From Quatrionicoccus australiensis (GTDB lineage: Bacteria; Pseudomonadota; Gammaproteobacteria; Burkholderiales; Rhodocyclaceae): DNA of 64,000 bases. Each line of letters begins with the position of its first letter. Position 1 is the stretch's first letter. The translations under genes and the position numbers were made by a program. Of the stretch, positions 27,434-36,913 are shown piece after piece. The notes beneath the pieces were generated by a model. It was not told the DNA's origin and searched no databases. It saw only the letters and a list, made by a program, of their open reading frames with translations. The stretch spans positions 1 to 64,000 of the forward strand of contig NZ_JAHBAH010000002.1 in NCBI RefSeq assembly GCF_020510425.1. Reading direction: 5' to 3'.

Positions 27434-27682
27434 CTAGTCGATGTACTCGCCGGCGGTGTTACGGCGGCGCCAACCGAGCTTCGTATTGAAACCAATCTGC
27501 CCCTTCTTGCGCAGCGCCTGCAGGCGGCGGTTAATGACTCGCCAAGGTTCCTGCTTTGGCGTGGTGCAGAAGACCTTGGCTTCGTTTTCAAGCCTGCTCA
27601 CGAGCGCGGTGTAGGTACGATTGCTCTGCGCAATCTGCGTGAGGATTTCGGCATCCAGGCTGCTGTAATCGGGAGTTGCCAT
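27434..27682 (-). CDS. Small hypothetical protein, possible winged-helix
   Basis: The 82-aa product starts at 27682 (in-frame ATG also at 27703). The pattern DAEILTQIAQSNRTYTALVSRL ... RVINRRLQALRKKGQIGFNT resembles a winged-helix fold with a reading helix followed by a beta wing (GWRRRN). It precedes the zinc-finger-like gene by 4 bases, so the two are probably coupled. The function is unknown. Confidence 0.55.
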   Translation of the reverse strand: MATPDYSSLDAEILTQIAQSNRTYTALVSRLENEAKVFCTTPKQEPWRVINRRLQALRKKGQIGFNTKLGWRRRNTAGEYID

Positions 27683-27739
27683 GTGAAAGTCCGTTGAAGA
27701 CATTGGGGCGAAGAGAGAGGTAATCAACCGCAGAGTTCA

Positions 27740-28138
27740 AGGTCCAGCGCGCAGCCAAATTTTAGCAGCAGCGCGGCGCGCGGGTGTTTGATTGCTTCGG
27801 GCCGGGTCAGGCCAAAGGCGTCAAAGATCGGGGCACCATAAGGTATCCGGCGGGTCGGCTGGAGGTCCAGCTTTTTCCCGATTTGCTCCGTCGCATCTAC
27901 ACAGGCTTGATGACGTATTCCGGCTCAAGCAGTTGAGCTTCGAGGTTGGTTCAGGCTGGAACGGCCCCTACGACTTCGCAATCCTTGATGAAGCCCAACA
28001 TGAGGTTTGCAGCTATCGCCGTGCCTTTTCCAACGGCAAAGACCCGGTTGAAATCCCCTACGAGTATCACGATCGGATCGACACGAAGCAATGGGCGGTT
28101 TCCTTGCGCCGTGTAAGGGAGGCGCCCACCATCGAGGA
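27740..28138 (+). other. Degraded coding stretch, frames broken
   Basis: Two overlapping plus-strand frames each look protein-like in part. One ends RYPAGRLEVQLFPDLLRRIY, and the other continues RLKQLSFEVGSGWNGPYDFA. This suggests one gene split by a frameshift near 27910. I could not name a family. It ends just before the tandem repeats. Confidence 0.35.
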
Positions 28139-28222
28139 GCGGGAAAAGTTATTTCCCATAAGTCCTAATAATGGGAAATAGCGGGAAAAGTTATTTCCCA
28201 TAATTCCATATAATGGGAAATA
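28139..28222. repeat. Two 42-bp palindromic tandem repeats
   Basis: Units 28139-28180 and 28181-28222 are each exactly 42 bases and differ at 3 positions. Each begins GCGGGAAAAG and contains TTATTTCCCAT facing ATGGGAAATA, so it can fold back on itself. Such arrays can be iterons, partition sites or operators. They lie just upstream of a small basic protein gene. Confidence 0.75.
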
Positions 28223-28302
28223 ACAGCTAGGGTTCGCATCGGTTCGCATCATTTGTCAGTTTTTCGCCATTGTTTTCCCCGTGTTTTTCTTTAAAAATAG
28301 CA

Positions 28303-28320
28303 ATTTCGTTCGAACGAAAT
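28303..28320. promoter_or_regulatory. Perfect 18-bp palindrome before small basic gene
   Basis: ATTTCGTTCGAACGAAAT is fully self-complementary and ends 11 bases before the GTG start at 28332. It is a likely repressor operator, possibly for the downstream product itself. Confidence 0.6.
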
Positions 28321-28331
28321 ACAGGAAATCG

Positions 28332-28751
28332 GTGGAAATCAAGAAGCGAAAGCCTGGTCGGCCAGGCGTTTACAAATCATCATCCGAGCGATGTAAAGCC
28401 TGGCGAGATCGGCAAAAGAAGTTATCAGCGAATGCTGAATTAAATGCTATATCTCTCGTGCTCAGAGATCAGATGGGGCGCGACTGTTTTTTACCGCAAA
28501 CTATCCGACTAATTAACAATGCGGGGACGGTAGCAAAGATAGCCAAGGACATGCTGGAAATGCTGGAGTCTGCGCGCGAACCTATGCCAGAAACGGAGCG
28601 CGCATTCCTTGAGAATGTTGTTCGATTCTTTGAGGGTGTTGATGCTCTCGCAAAAGATACTTACCTTGCCACCTCCGAGCGCGCGAAGAAAATAGACAAG
28701 GCTAGGCTTGCGGAAATGACTAATGTGATGGCCCAACTAGTGAAGTTTTAG
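28332..28751 (+). CDS. Small basic, probably DNA-binding protein
   Basis: The 139-aa product is read from GTG 28332, with AGGAAA before it. An in-frame upstream ATG would place the palindromic operator inside the gene. The N-terminus KKRKPGRPGVYKSSSERCKAWRDRQKK contains an AT-hook-like PGRPG and many basic residues. The C-terminal part is helical and acidic/basic mixed. Base composition is clearly lower in GC than the neighbours, suggesting separate origin. It resembles small plasmid regulators or mobilisation accessories in style, but the family is not recognised. Confidence 0.6.
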   Translation: MEIKKRKPGRPGVYKSSSERCKAWRDRQKKLSANAELNAISLVLRDQMGRDCFLPQTIRLINNAGTVAKIAKDMLEMLESAREPMPETERAFLENVVRFFEGVDALAKDTYLATSERAKKIDKARLAEMTNVMAQLVKF

Positions 28752-29100
28752 CCCTAGACCGGACGCAGCGCTCGAATCCAATCGGAAAACCACAGGATCG
28801 AGCCCCCTGCCCTGCCCTTCACACCTGCACATCGAACTCGCGATGATTCTCTTGCGCCACGCCGCGGTACGTTACCTGCGGCCCTCCTACGCTGAGGGAG
28901 GTGTTCTGCCGGAAATGCTCCTGAGCGGGCATTTTTGTCATGCTCGGGTGGTATCTTGCTCAAGCTGCTAGAGCGGATACGGCCCCCAGCCAGCCCTGAA
29001 GGCAAGGTCGAGACTCCGTACTACCTTGCACTTTCCGGGAGGTGGGCCAATTTCTAGGCGGGGGCATTCCGTCTGCCGTGACTAGAGTTCCGTTTCCGGG
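28752..29100. other. Intergenic region, no gene seen
   Basis: About 350 bases separating convergent genes (small basic protein and ankyrin protein). Short frames exist, but none has a ribosome site or protein-like composition. No clear terminator was found. Confidence 0.4.
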
Positions 29101-31332
29101 TCACATGATTCCGTTGCTTCGCATGTAGTCTACGACCTCGGCAGCAGAGAATCCCATCGCGATCTTCGGGCAGTCCAAACCTGCAGCATCCGGCCGATAC
29201 GGATCCCCGCCGTGCCGGACCATCAGATCGAACGCCCAGCCGGAGTTGTTTTCCGCCGCGAGCATGAGAGGCGTCCTTCCGGGCGTCGGATAACGGTGTA
29301 GTGAGTTGGGATTCGCCCCGTTCTGCAGAAGCAATTCGACGATCCGGATCAATTTCGGGAGGTTGTGCCTGCGAGTCCGCTCTTCGACCATCGCCGACAC
29401 GAGCGATTCGAACAATTCGGCATAGCGGGGGGCTTCTCGCAGTTGGGCGATACCCCTCCCGTCGCCGAAAACGCCGGCCATCGACACTCCGTACCGCCGC
29501 ATCACCTCCCTTTTGACCATGTCGGGATTCGACTCCAGTGACCGGTACAGGTAGCCGTAGAGCATACCCGGATTCCGGACCACGCCGATTTTCGTTACCG
29601 CCGAATACAGCGGCGTTTCTTGGACGACGTTGCCCCTCAGGTCGGCAGAAGCCCCCATGGCCAACAGTTTCCCAACGACGTCCGGCTCTCCCAGTTCTAC
29701 GGCGCAAAGTAGGGGCGTAAGCCGTTTCTTCGCGGTAACGCTGTCGAGGGAGGCTTTCGAATGCGTATGCCGGAGAAGGGCGTCCAACACCCTGCGGTCG
29801 CCGGATTGTTCCGCTTCCTGGATCGCGCAGAGCAGGGCGGAGCCGCCAGACGGATCCAACTGGTCGACCGGCGCTCCCTTCGAGAGCAGGAGCTCCACTT
29901 CCTCGACGCGGTTGAATGAGGCGAACATACGAAGTTGGGGCCAACGTCGCACCTGGCCGTCCGGAAACCGCACTGAGACGATCCGGTCGGGTTTCCCGGT
30001 ATCGGGCTTGATCCGCGCGATTTCGTCCTCGTCGATTGCCAGGAACGGCAGGGTGGCTGATCGAAGATCGGCTGCCGGAGCTTCCGGAAACCTTCCGCGT
30101 TCCGGAAATACCAGGTGGAAATTCTGAACGAGATGATCGAGCTCCCAATTCTCCACCACGTCGCCCGCGAGCGGCTCCATGAACAGACCGAACGCTACCG
30201 CACGGTGCTTGAGCCTCTTGAGGACGGGTTTCCTCCCGAGGTACGCCGCCAGCACGAGCGCTTCCTCGACGATGCGTCTCTGCTGGTCGCCCGCCCGGTA
30301 ATTGGCGAGCTCGGCAGCGCGTTCATAGAAGGCAAGGGCCGTATCGAAGTCCCCGGAAAGCGCGTGCCAGCGGCCGCGAAGCCATTCGGTATGGAAACGC
30401 GTCCGGCCTTCCGGTTCGAGCCGGTTGGCCGCGCGTTCGTACTCATCGAGCTCAGCCTTGGTTTTCTCCTGGTCTCCGGCTTCTTTCCCCGTGGTGCGCT
30501 TCAGGTTCTCGTAGAGCGTTAGAACGGGGAGCGTGAGTTCGGAATAGCGTCGGCCTGATTCGATCACTGCCGTCGAAAGGATTCGCCCAATATCGATGTC
30601 AGGCATGCCGAGCAATAAGTGCCGGCGCATGAAACCGCGGAACGGTAGTGGGGATTCTTTTTCCAGATGAGCGAGGGCACGGGCGACGGTCAGCCAAATG
30701 CGAAGGTTCTGGATCTTTTCGGCACTGACGCCACCAACCTTCTCCAGAGCTTTAGCGAACAGGAAGATGCTCTGGCTGTCGGGCAGATTCGTACCATCCG
30801 CCCATTTCCGTACCATTTCGAATTCGGCACGATCCGCAGTGGTCGCTTCGGGAAACGCCACCCTGGCCAGCGGCCGATTTTCCGCCTGGTTGAGCCACTC
30901 CAGGACGACGGAGACGGGACGCAAGTCGGGATCGAAAAGCTTCATCAGGTCCGGTCCGCCGAACCCTTTCCTCGTCCCGAAAATCAGGCCGAGTGCGTGC
31001 GGGGCGAAATAGTGCTCAACGAGAAGCGGCAACGCCTCCTTCCGATCCAGGCTGTCCAGGGGCACGTTCGATACGAGATTCACGTAGCTCGCGTGGACGT
31101 ACGAGACGGTTTGGGCCACGAGGTCAGCGAACTCGGGATCGACGCTCTTGGCCAGCGGCCCGACTAGGAGTTCGTCGCCGAGGTCCGGCAGCAAGGTCCA
31201 GTCGAACTCGCCTTCGCGGGCCAACCGGTCGACGTAGCGATTGCCGGCCTTCGTGCCGATTGCCACGGCAGCAGCCCGGTATATTTCGCCGAGGCGCGGA
31301 TAGGGCGGCAGTAATTTTTCGGTTTCGTTCAT
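29101..31332 (-). CDS. Large ankyrin-repeat protein of a three-gene cassette
   Basis: The 743-aa product starts at ATG 31332, overlapping the HicA-like stop by 4 bases. The N-terminal half (about residues 1-450) is helical with no recognised domain; it has a TPR-like stretch DFDTALAFYERAAELANYRAGDQQ. The C-terminal half holds ankyrin-type repeats: FASFNRVEEVELLLSKGAPV, LLCAVELGEPDVVGKLLAMG, RIVELLLQNGANPN and TPLMLAAENNSGWAFDLMVR. No signal peptide or membrane segment is seen, so it is cytoplasmic. Ankyrin repeats bind proteins, so it may bind the HicA-like partner. Confidence 0.8.
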   Translation of the reverse strand: MNETEKLLPPYPRLGEIYRAAAVAIGTKAGNRYVDRLAREGEFDWTLLPDLGDELLVGPLAKSVDPEFADLVAQTVSYVHASYVNLVSNVPLDSLDRKEALPLLVEHYFAPHALGLIFGTRKGFGGPDLMKLFDPDLRPVSVVLEWLNQAENRPLARVAFPEATTADRAEFEMVRKWADGTNLPDSQSIFLFAKALEKVGGVSAEKIQNLRIWLTVARALAHLEKESPLPFRGFMRRHLLLGMPDIDIGRILSTAVIESGRRYSELTLPVLTLYENLKRTTGKEAGDQEKTKAELDEYERAANRLEPEGRTRFHTEWLRGRWHALSGDFDTALAFYERAAELANYRAGDQQRRIVEEALVLAAYLGRKPVLKRLKHRAVAFGLFMEPLAGDVVENWELDHLVQNFHLVFPERGRFPEAPAADLRSATLPFLAIDEDEIARIKPDTGKPDRIVSVRFPDGQVRRWPQLRMFASFNRVEEVELLLSKGAPVDQLDPSGGSALLCAIQEAEQSGDRRVLDALLRHTHSKASLDSVTAKKRLTPLLCAVELGEPDVVGKLLAMGASADLRGNVVQETPLYSAVTKIGVVRNPGMLYGYLYRSLESNPDMVKREVMRRYGVSMAGVFGDGRGIAQLREAPRYAELFESLVSAMVEERTRRHNLPKLIRIVELLLQNGANPNSLHRYPTPGRTPLMLAAENNSGWAFDLMVRHGGDPYRPDAAGLDCPKIAMGFSAAEVVDYMRSNGIM

Positions 31333-31523
31333 GTTTCGCAGCCAACCAGGAGTTTGCGGAGATCGCGTTTGAAATTGAGGAAGGCCCGGTGGTCGCTCGG
31401 GGTGCAGGGTACCGGTATCCGTCTTCCGGTGGGCGAGACGAGTTTTCCGTGCCGGCCGCCCATATGATATCGCCATCCGTCCCGGACGATTTCCGAGACG
31501 TTTCTGTCGTTGCTGTATTTCAT
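31329..31523 (-). CDS. HicA-like small protein
   Basis: The 64-aa sequence VRDGWRYHMGGRHGKLVSPTGRRIPVP follows the HicA toxin pattern (basic helix, DGW, a glycine-His turn, VPVP strand, final KRDLRKLL helix). HicA toxins are double-stranded-RNA-binding-fold mRNA interferases with an active His. Here the His lies in GGRHGK in place of the usual GSH. No HicB antitoxin gene is adjacent. Instead its stop overlaps the ankyrin gene start, so the ankyrin protein may take the partner role. Confidence 0.7.
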   Translation of the reverse strand: MKYSNDRNVSEIVRDGWRYHMGGRHGKLVSPTGRRIPVPCTPSDHRAFLNFKRDLRKLLVGCET

Positions 31524-31574
31524 CGTCGGCTCCAGACTCCCGGGCGGCGCTGCCTGTCCGGGAGGATCGTTCGG

Positions 31575-31754
31575 TTACTTGCCGTTCCCGGATTTGCCAG
31601 CGCCGTTACGTGCTGCGACCGACTGGGCGCGGGCAGCGAAGGAGCCCTTCGCGACGATTCCGCCGGTAGAGCGGGCGGTGGCGCCCTGAATGCGTGCAGC
31701 AGCTGATGGGGTCATAGCGGTACGGGCGCCAGAGTTGGAATTGGACTTGGCCAT
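31575..31754 (-). CDS. Small SMP-like protein
   Basis: The 59-aa product is read from ATG 31754, behind AAAGGAAAA. It is Ala/Ser-rich and disordered in style. AAARIQGATARSTGG and KGSFAARAQSVAARNG form two half-repeats that resemble the seed-maturation-protein (SMP) motif seen in small bacterial proteins. It is first in the cassette, 51 bases before the HicA-like gene. The function is unknown; it could be a small antitoxin-like or stress protein. Confidence 0.65.
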   Translation of the reverse strand: MAKSNSNSGARTAMTPSAAARIQGATARSTGGIVAKGSFAARAQSVAARNGAGKSGNGK

Positions 31755-31979
31755 GGGATTTTCCTTTCGAAGAGTCTTGATGCGTTGCCGGGATTGGCTC
31801 CGCGATTCGAAAGGTACGTCCATATTCGCAATGCTCCGTCCGCGCCGACGGTCGAAAAAATCTGAAAAACGCGGAACGCCTACCGAATCGGCCGCGCTTC
31901 AGGAAATAGGCCGTCGGAAGGGTATTGCCGGAGGAACTCCCGGCTCGCCGAAACCGGGGCGAAGAGCCAGTCGCCGTAG

Positions 31980-32306
31980 AGGCCCTCGTCGAGAATCACG
32001 ATCAACATTCGTTCGGAAGGCTGGATACCAGCCGAATCAGGTCACTCGGCTTCGTACTGCGCGAAAGAGGGCAAGCCGTTCTTCGGCTGGGAGGACGCCG
32101 GCGACGACGCTAGGAAGCTCGCCGCGAAATTCGTAGAACGCTTCCCTGAACTTTCCAGGGCGTCAGAACAACTCGTCGAGCTCCGGGCTTCGTTCGATCG
32201 TGCGGAAGCTGTTAGGGGTTTGCCGCTTCTTCCTGAATGGTACCGCGCCCTCCCAATCACGGAACGGGGCTTAGCCCTCATGCTTTCAAAAACGCCTATC
32301 CGGTAA
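31980..32306 (+). pseudogene. Protein-like frame without a start codon
   Basis: A stop-to-stop frame of 108 codons reads EGKPFFGWEDAGDDARKLAA, then RFPELSRASEQLVELRASFD. It looks coding but has no ATG, GTG or TTG near its beginning. It may be the 3' remnant of a gene that once preceded the second umuDC operon. The family is not recognised. Confidence 0.35.
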
Positions 32307-32350
32307 TCCGCCCGCTCCTTCGCATCGGCTCCGTTGCACAGTGGTATATA

Positions 32351-32366
32351 CTGTGTTTATTAACAG
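32351..32366. promoter_or_regulatory. LexA/SOS box of the interrupted umuDC copy
   Basis: CTGTGTTTATTAACAG fits CTG-N10-CAG with an AT-rich core. It lies 18 bases before the start of the split umuD gene, matching the placement at the intact operon. Confidence 0.8.
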
Positions 32367-32384
32367 TATATATGCGCCTCCACG

Positions 32385-32662
32385 ATGCCCGTAGCTCCCC
32401 TTTCCTCACGATTCCGAGCCCCCGATGGCCTGCCGTTCGGGTTCCGGGCGGCCGCGGAATCCCCCCCGCCGCTTCCCTTGCCGCTCGACGGGGTGAAGGT
32501 TTCGGCGGGATTCCCCTCCCCAGCCGCCGACTACGAGGACAAACGCCTCGACATCAACGACTACCTGGTACGGAATCCGGTCTCGACATTTTTCTTCCCC
32601 GTTCAAGGCGATTCGATGGAAGGCGCCGAGATCTTCGAGGGCGACGTGCTCGTCGTCGACAA
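32385..32662 (+). pseudogene. umuD: 5' part of a umuD gene split by transposon
   Basis: Codons 1-92 encode the N-terminal arm, the cleavage site Ala41-Gly42 (VSAGFPSPAADY) and catalytic Ser77 (GDSMEG), ending VLVVD. The transposon terminal repeat follows directly. The missing part, including the catalytic Lys, lies at 47052-47252. Translation through the repeat would add a short false tail ending at 32699. Confidence 0.92.
32658..32662. repeat. 5-bp target duplication, left copy (GACAA)
   Basis: GACAA directly precedes the left terminal repeat and recurs directly after the right one (47052-47056). A 5-bp duplication is the signature of Tn3-family transposition. Confidence 0.9.
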
Positions 32663-32700
32663 GGGGTCGCCGCAGAATTCGGAAAAAATCGTACGCTAAG
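32663..32700 (+). repeat. Left 38-bp terminal inverted repeat
   Basis: It begins GGGGTCGCCGCAGAATTCGG and ends CGTACGCTAAG. Apart from a few bases it equals the Tn501 end as I remember it. The tnpA stop codon lies within it. Confidence 0.93.
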
Positions 32701-35662
32701 ACTTTCCACTGCTGCGTAGCGACCGAAACTGCCCATCCTCAACCTTCCGGTTTTGCCGCCAGACGTAATCACCGGTCAGATTGATGTGCTCCCAGCCCAA
32801 CGGCGACAGATATTGCAGCAGTCCGTCATTGATGGGTTTGCCGGTCTCTCGCAGCGCCAGCGTTGCACGGTCGAGATAGACGGTGTTCCACAAAACGATG
32901 GCGGCTGTCACCAGATTGAGGCCGCTGGCGCGATAGCGCTGCTGCTCAAAACTGCGGTCGCGGATTTCGCCCAACCGGTTGAAGAACACGGCCCGGGCCA
33001 GCGCGTTACGCGCCTCGCCCTTGTTCAACCCGGCATGGACACGGCGGCGCAACTCGACATTTTGCAGCCAGTCCAGGATAAACAGCGTGCGCTCGATCCG
33101 CCCCAGTTCGCGCAGCGCAACCGCCAAGCCATTCTGGCGCGGGTAGCTGCCAAGTTTTCGCAGCATCAATGAGGCGGTCACCGTGCCCTGCTTGATTGAC
33201 GCCGCCAGCCGTAAAATCTCATCCCAATGGGCGCGAACATGCTTGATATTCAGCGTGCCGCCGATCATCGTGTTCAGTGCTGGGTAGTCCTGTTCGTTCT
33301 TTGGCACATACAGCTTGGTGTCTTTCAGGTCACGAATGCGCGGCGCAAAACGAAACCCCAGTAGGTGCATCAAGGCAAATACGTGATCGGTGAAGCCGGC
33401 CGTGTCGGTGTAGTGCTCCTCGATCCGCAAGTCAGATTCGTGGTATAGCAGGCCGTCGAGCACGTAGGTGGAATCACGCACGCCGACGTTGACCACCTTC
33501 GTGCTGAACGGTGCGTACTGGTCCGAAATGTGGGTGTAAAACAGTCTGCCCGGCTCATGGCCGTACTTCGGATTGACGTGGCCGGTGCTCTCGCCTTTGC
33601 CACCGGCCCGAAAGCGCTGTCCATCCGAAGATGACGTGGTGCCGTCGCCCCAATTCGCGGCAAAGGTATGGCGGAACTGGGTATTCACCAGATCGGCCAG
33701 CCCGGCTGAGTAGGTTTCGTCACGAACGTGCCAGGCTTGCAGCCAGGCCAGCTTGGCGTAGGTCGCACCGGGGCAGGACTCGGCCATTTTAGTCAGCCCC
33801 AAGTTGATGGCATCCGCCAGGATGGCCGAAAGCAAGAGCGTCCGATCCTTGACCGGTTCTCCATCCTTCAGATGAACGAAATGGCGGGTGAAGTCCGTCC
33901 AGTCGTCTACGTCCATCAGCAACTCGGTGATCTTGATGCGTGGCAAGTACATCCCGGTCTGGTCGATCAGCGTTTGCGCCGCTTCGGGAACAACGGCATC
34001 CAGCGGCGTGATCTTCAGGCCGGAGTCGGTGATGATGGCGTCCGGCAACTCGTTCGCCAGCGCCAAACGATTGACTGTCGCCAGTTGCTCTTCCAGCAGG
34101 TGCAACCGCTCATGCAGGTATTGGTCGCAGTCCGGATTCACGGTAATCGGTAAGGTTTTCGCCTGCTTGAGTGTGACAAACTTCTCGACCGGCAACAGGT
34201 ATTCGTCAAAGTCACGGAACTGGCGGGAGCCTTGCACCCATATATCCCCGGAGCGAAGCGCGTTCTTCAGTTCGGAGAGGGCGCAGATTTCATAAAAACG
34301 GCGGTCGATTTCGCCATCGGTGAAGACCAGTGATTTCCAACGAGGTTTGATGAAGGCTGTCGGCGCGTCCGCCGGCACCTTTCGTGCGCTGTCGGAATTC
34401 ATGCCACGCACTACTTCAATGGCGTCCAGCACGCCCCATGCTGCCGGTGCTGCGCGCAGCTTGAGCACATCCAGGAATTCCGGCGTGTAGCGGCGCAGCG
34501 TATTGAATTGTTCACTGACCAGATGCAGGTGATCGAACGACTCAGCTTGGGCGAGTTGATCGGCATCGGTGACGCTCTGCGTGAAATCGTTCCAAGGGAT
34601 GACCGTCTCGATGGCGACGTACGGATCAGTGCCGGACTGTTTGGCCTCCAGCAAGGCATGGCCGATCTTCGAGTACAGCCGTACCTTGTCGTTGATCGCC
34701 TTGCCCTGTTTCTGAAACTGCTGTTGATGTTTGTTCTTGGCGGTACTGAAGAGCTTGACCAGAATGCGGTCGTGCAGATCAATCACCTCATCGGTCACCG
34801 TCGCTGTGCCCTCCAAGGCCAGTGCGACCAGGGTGGCATAACGCCGCTCGCTCTCGAACTTGGCAAGGTCTTGCGGCGTCATCTGTCCGCCTTCCCGTGC
34901 CATTTTCAGCAGGCGATTCTGGTGGATCTGGCGGCCGATACCCTCTGGCAGAGACAATTCCTGGAACGCCTTCAGACGTTCGATGTGCTCCAGCATGTGC
35001 CGGGAGTTTGGCTTCAAGGGCGATTGGCGCACCCAAACCAACTTGGTGATGTTTCTCTCCGGTTTGATCTTTAGCAGATCGTCGAGCCGGCGCCGGTGCT
35101 GTGCAGTCAGCGGTTCGGTTAAAGTCCGATAGATGCGCCGGTTGGCACGCGTCACGGCTTCCGCGCAGGCCCGCTCGACGACGGTCAGTGCCGGCAGAAT
35201 GACTTGTCGTTGCCGCAGTGTCTCCAGCGCTTGAGTTGCGAGCACCAAGCCCTTGTCGGTCTGCATGGCCAAATCGGTCAGACCACGTACCAGAAAGCGG
35301 AAGTCGGACAGCCCAAACGGTGACAGACCGAGATAAGCGCGTAGTTCCTGGAGGTGTTCGCGCCGTGTTTCATCGCGCTCGCCGTATTTGGCCCATGCGC
35401 TGGTCTCAACTCGGACTTGACGGGCGACCCATTGGATGACCGGTTCCGCTACCGCCAAGTCGCTGGCCAGCGCATACCCTGGATAACGCAACAGACAGAG
35501 CTGCACCGCAAAACCGAGCCGATTCGCATCGCCCCGGCGTTGCCGAATCAGCGCCACGTCGGTTTCGTTGAAGGTGTAGTAGCGGATCAAGTCATCCTGG
35601 CTTTCGGGTAGGGCCAACAAGCCCGTCCGTTCAGTCGCGGAAAGTATTGAGCGACGCGGCAT
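32696..35662 (-). CDS. tnpA: Tn3-family transposase (Tn21/Tn501 group)
   Basis: This 988-aa full-length transposase begins [16 protein letters not shown]. The catalytic region shows [18 protein letters not shown] and [22 protein letters not shown], plus [21 protein letters not shown]. It lies 2 bases after tnpR, in the same direction, and its stop is inside the terminal repeat. No frameshift is seen. It is closely related to, but distinct from, the transposase at 15382-18348. Confidence 0.95.
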   Translation of the reverse strand: MPRRSILSATERTGLLALPESQDDLIRYYTFNETDVALIRQRRGDANRLGFAVQLCLLRYPGYALASDLAVAEPVIQWVARQVRVETSAWAKYGERDETRREHLQELRAYLGLSPFGLSDFRFLVRGLTDLAMQTDKGLVLATQALETLRQRQVILPALTVVERACAEAVTRANRRIYRTLTEPLTAQHRRRLDDLLKIKPERNITKLVWVRQSPLKPNSRHMLEHIERLKAFQELSLPEGIGRQIHQNRLLKMAREGGQMTPQDLAKFESERRYATLVALALEGTATVTDEVIDLHDRILVKLFSTAKNKHQQQFQKQGKAINDKVRLYSKIGHALLEAKQSGTDPYVAIETVIPWNDFTQSVTDADQLAQAESFDHLHLVSEQFNTLRRYTPEFLDVLKLRAAPAAWGVLDAIEVVRGMNSDSARKVPADAPTAFIKPRWKSLVFTDGEIDRRFYEICALSELKNALRSGDIWVQGSRQFRDFDEYLLPVEKFVTLKQAKTLPITVNPDCDQYLHERLHLLEEQLATVNRLALANELPDAIITDSGLKITPLDAVVPEAAQTLIDQTGMYLPRIKITELLMDVDDWTDFTRHFVHLKDGEPVKDRTLLLSAILADAINLGLTKMAESCPGATYAKLAWLQAWHVRDETYSAGLADLVNTQFRHTFAANWGDGTTSSSDGQRFRAGGKGESTGHVNPKYGHEPGRLFYTHISDQYAPFSTKVVNVGVRDSTYVLDGLLYHESDLRIEEHYTDTAGFTDHVFALMHLLGFRFAPRIRDLKDTKLYVPKNEQDYPALNTMIGGTLNIKHVRAHWDEILRLAASIKQGTVTASLMLRKLGSYPRQNGLAVALRELGRIERTLFILDWLQNVELRRRVHAGLNKGEARNALARAVFFNRLGEIRDRSFEQQRYRASGLNLVTAAIVLWNTVYLDRATLALRETGKPINDGLLQYLSPLGWEHINLTGDYVWRQNRKVEDGQFRSLRSSGKS

Positions 35663-35664
35663 GC

Positions 35665-36225
35665 TCAGTCGTCCGTTCTCAGGTATTGATACAAGGTCTC
35701 CCGGCTGATCCCGAACTCCCGTGCCAGCGTCGCTTTTTGTTCACCAGCGGCGGCTCGCTGCCGTAATTCGGCCCCCTGTTCGGGCGACAGTGCTTTCTTG
35801 CGCCCACGGTATGCGCCGCGCTGTTTAGCGAGCGCGATACCTTCACGCTGCCGCTCGCGGATCAAGGCCCGCTCAAATTCTGCGAACGCGCCCATGACCG
35901 AGAGCATCAGGTTCGCCATGGGCGAGTCCTCACCGGTAAAAGTCAGGTGTTCCTTGACGAACTCGATGCGCACCCCGCGCTGGGTCAGCTTCTGGACCAT
36001 GCGGCGCAGGTCGTCCAGGTTGCGGGCCAGCCGATCCATGCTATGCACTACGACGGTATCGCCTTCGCGCACGAAGGTTAGCAGTGCGTCGAGTTGTGGC
36101 CGTTGCGTATTTTTGCCCGATGCCTTATCGGTGAACACTTTGTCCACCTGAACCTGTTCCAGTTGACGCTCCGGGTTCTGGTCGAAGCTGCTGACCCGGA
36201 CGTAGCCGACGCGTTGACCTTTCAA
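35665..36225 (-). CDS. tnpR: Tn21-type resolvase
   Basis: This 186-aa serine recombinase has catalytic Ser12 in [10 protein letters not shown], the active-site arginines in [32 protein letters not shown] in the long helix, and a C-terminal HTH ending [17 protein letters not shown]. It resolves cointegrates at the res site upstream. The stop is 2 bases before the tnpA start. Confidence 0.95.
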   Translation of the reverse strand: MKGQRVGYVRVSSFDQNPERQLEQVQVDKVFTDKASGKNTQRPQLDALLTFVREGDTVVVHSMDRLARNLDDLRRMVQKLTQRGVRIEFVKEHLTFTGEDSPMANLMLSVMGAFAEFERALIRERQREGIALAKQRGAYRGRKKALSPEQGAELRQRAAAGEQKATLAREFGISRETLYQYLRTDD

Positions 36226-36360
36226 AGTTCTCTCCCAAGTGAATTCTGTCAGGTAGAAATCTATGACCTGTCACAGCATGTGTCAAGAAATTGAATATTT
36301 GACCCTATCCGGACTTCTGTAAGCGCTTAGCCCTGACATCAGGTTGGGGTATAGCTCAAG
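36226..36360. other. Probable res site
   Basis: About 130 bases upstream of tnpR contain repeated TGTCA/TGACA half-sites (about 36247, 36269, 36281 and 36336) in facing pairs, such as TGTCAAGAAATTGAATATTTGACC-like spacing. This is typical of Tn21-type res subsites. Confidence 0.5.
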
Positions 36361-36472
36361 ATGACATTACGAGACCACACGAGGAAAATCAGCTATTCGG
36401 GAAGCACGAACCAAAACCATGGGCTTGTCGCCTTTTTGGCTTTATATGCTTCCCGAAACCGACTACCCGGAA

Positions 36473-36901
36473 TCAGTCGAAGCGAACATCGATCTGCTTT
36501 CCATCAGGTTTGGTGCAAAATCCCGATGGAGCTTGGCCCGAACGCCAAGCCAGCAGGCATCGAATCGTTTCCCCATTTTGGGTACGCAGTACCGGCGATG
36601 CCGAACTCCTTATGTGATCTCTATCCATGCCGCTGGAAATTTGGTCGTAATGTTTGCCGGGGCCAAATAATTGACGCACTTTTGCGAGGTCTTGATGATG
36701 CTGGATCACAAATCCTCGCCCCTCATACCGCGCTCCTTCGAGTTCCAGAACCATGACCGGCGGTTGCGTGCCCTCGTGGCTGAAGGAGCCCGTGACGGGA
36801 GGCGAGTCGTTCTCTGATACCAGTCGATGGGTATGCCCGACACAACCGGAAAGCGTCACGCCCAGAAAACATGTTGCGAGAACTTTTGTGATCGCAGACA
36901 T
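36473..36901 (-). CDS. Small lipoprotein of unknown function
   Basis: This 142-aa protein has a lipoprotein signal (lipobox LSGC, Cys20). The body carries two histidine-containing stretches (GHTHRLV, IQHHQDLAKV) and two later cysteines (IRCLLAW, GFCTKPD). It lies just downstream of the His-rich periplasmic gene in the same direction and is probably part of the czc operon. The family is not recognised; a periplasmic metal-handling role is inference. Confidence 0.7.
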   Translation of the reverse strand: MSAITKVLATCFLGVTLSGCVGHTHRLVSENDSPPVTGSFSHEGTQPPVMVLELEGARYEGRGFVIQHHQDLAKVRQLFGPGKHYDQISSGMDRDHIRSSASPVLRTQNGETIRCLLAWRSGQAPSGFCTKPDGKQIDVRFD

Positions 36902-36913
36902 GCGACTTCCCTT

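Noticed and set aside
28139..28222. CRISPR array
   Set aside because: Only two directly adjoining units without spacers.
29054..30148. 364-codon minus-strand frame
   Set aside because: It overlaps the ankyrin gene in another frame, rich in Arg/Gly/Ser, no ribosome site.
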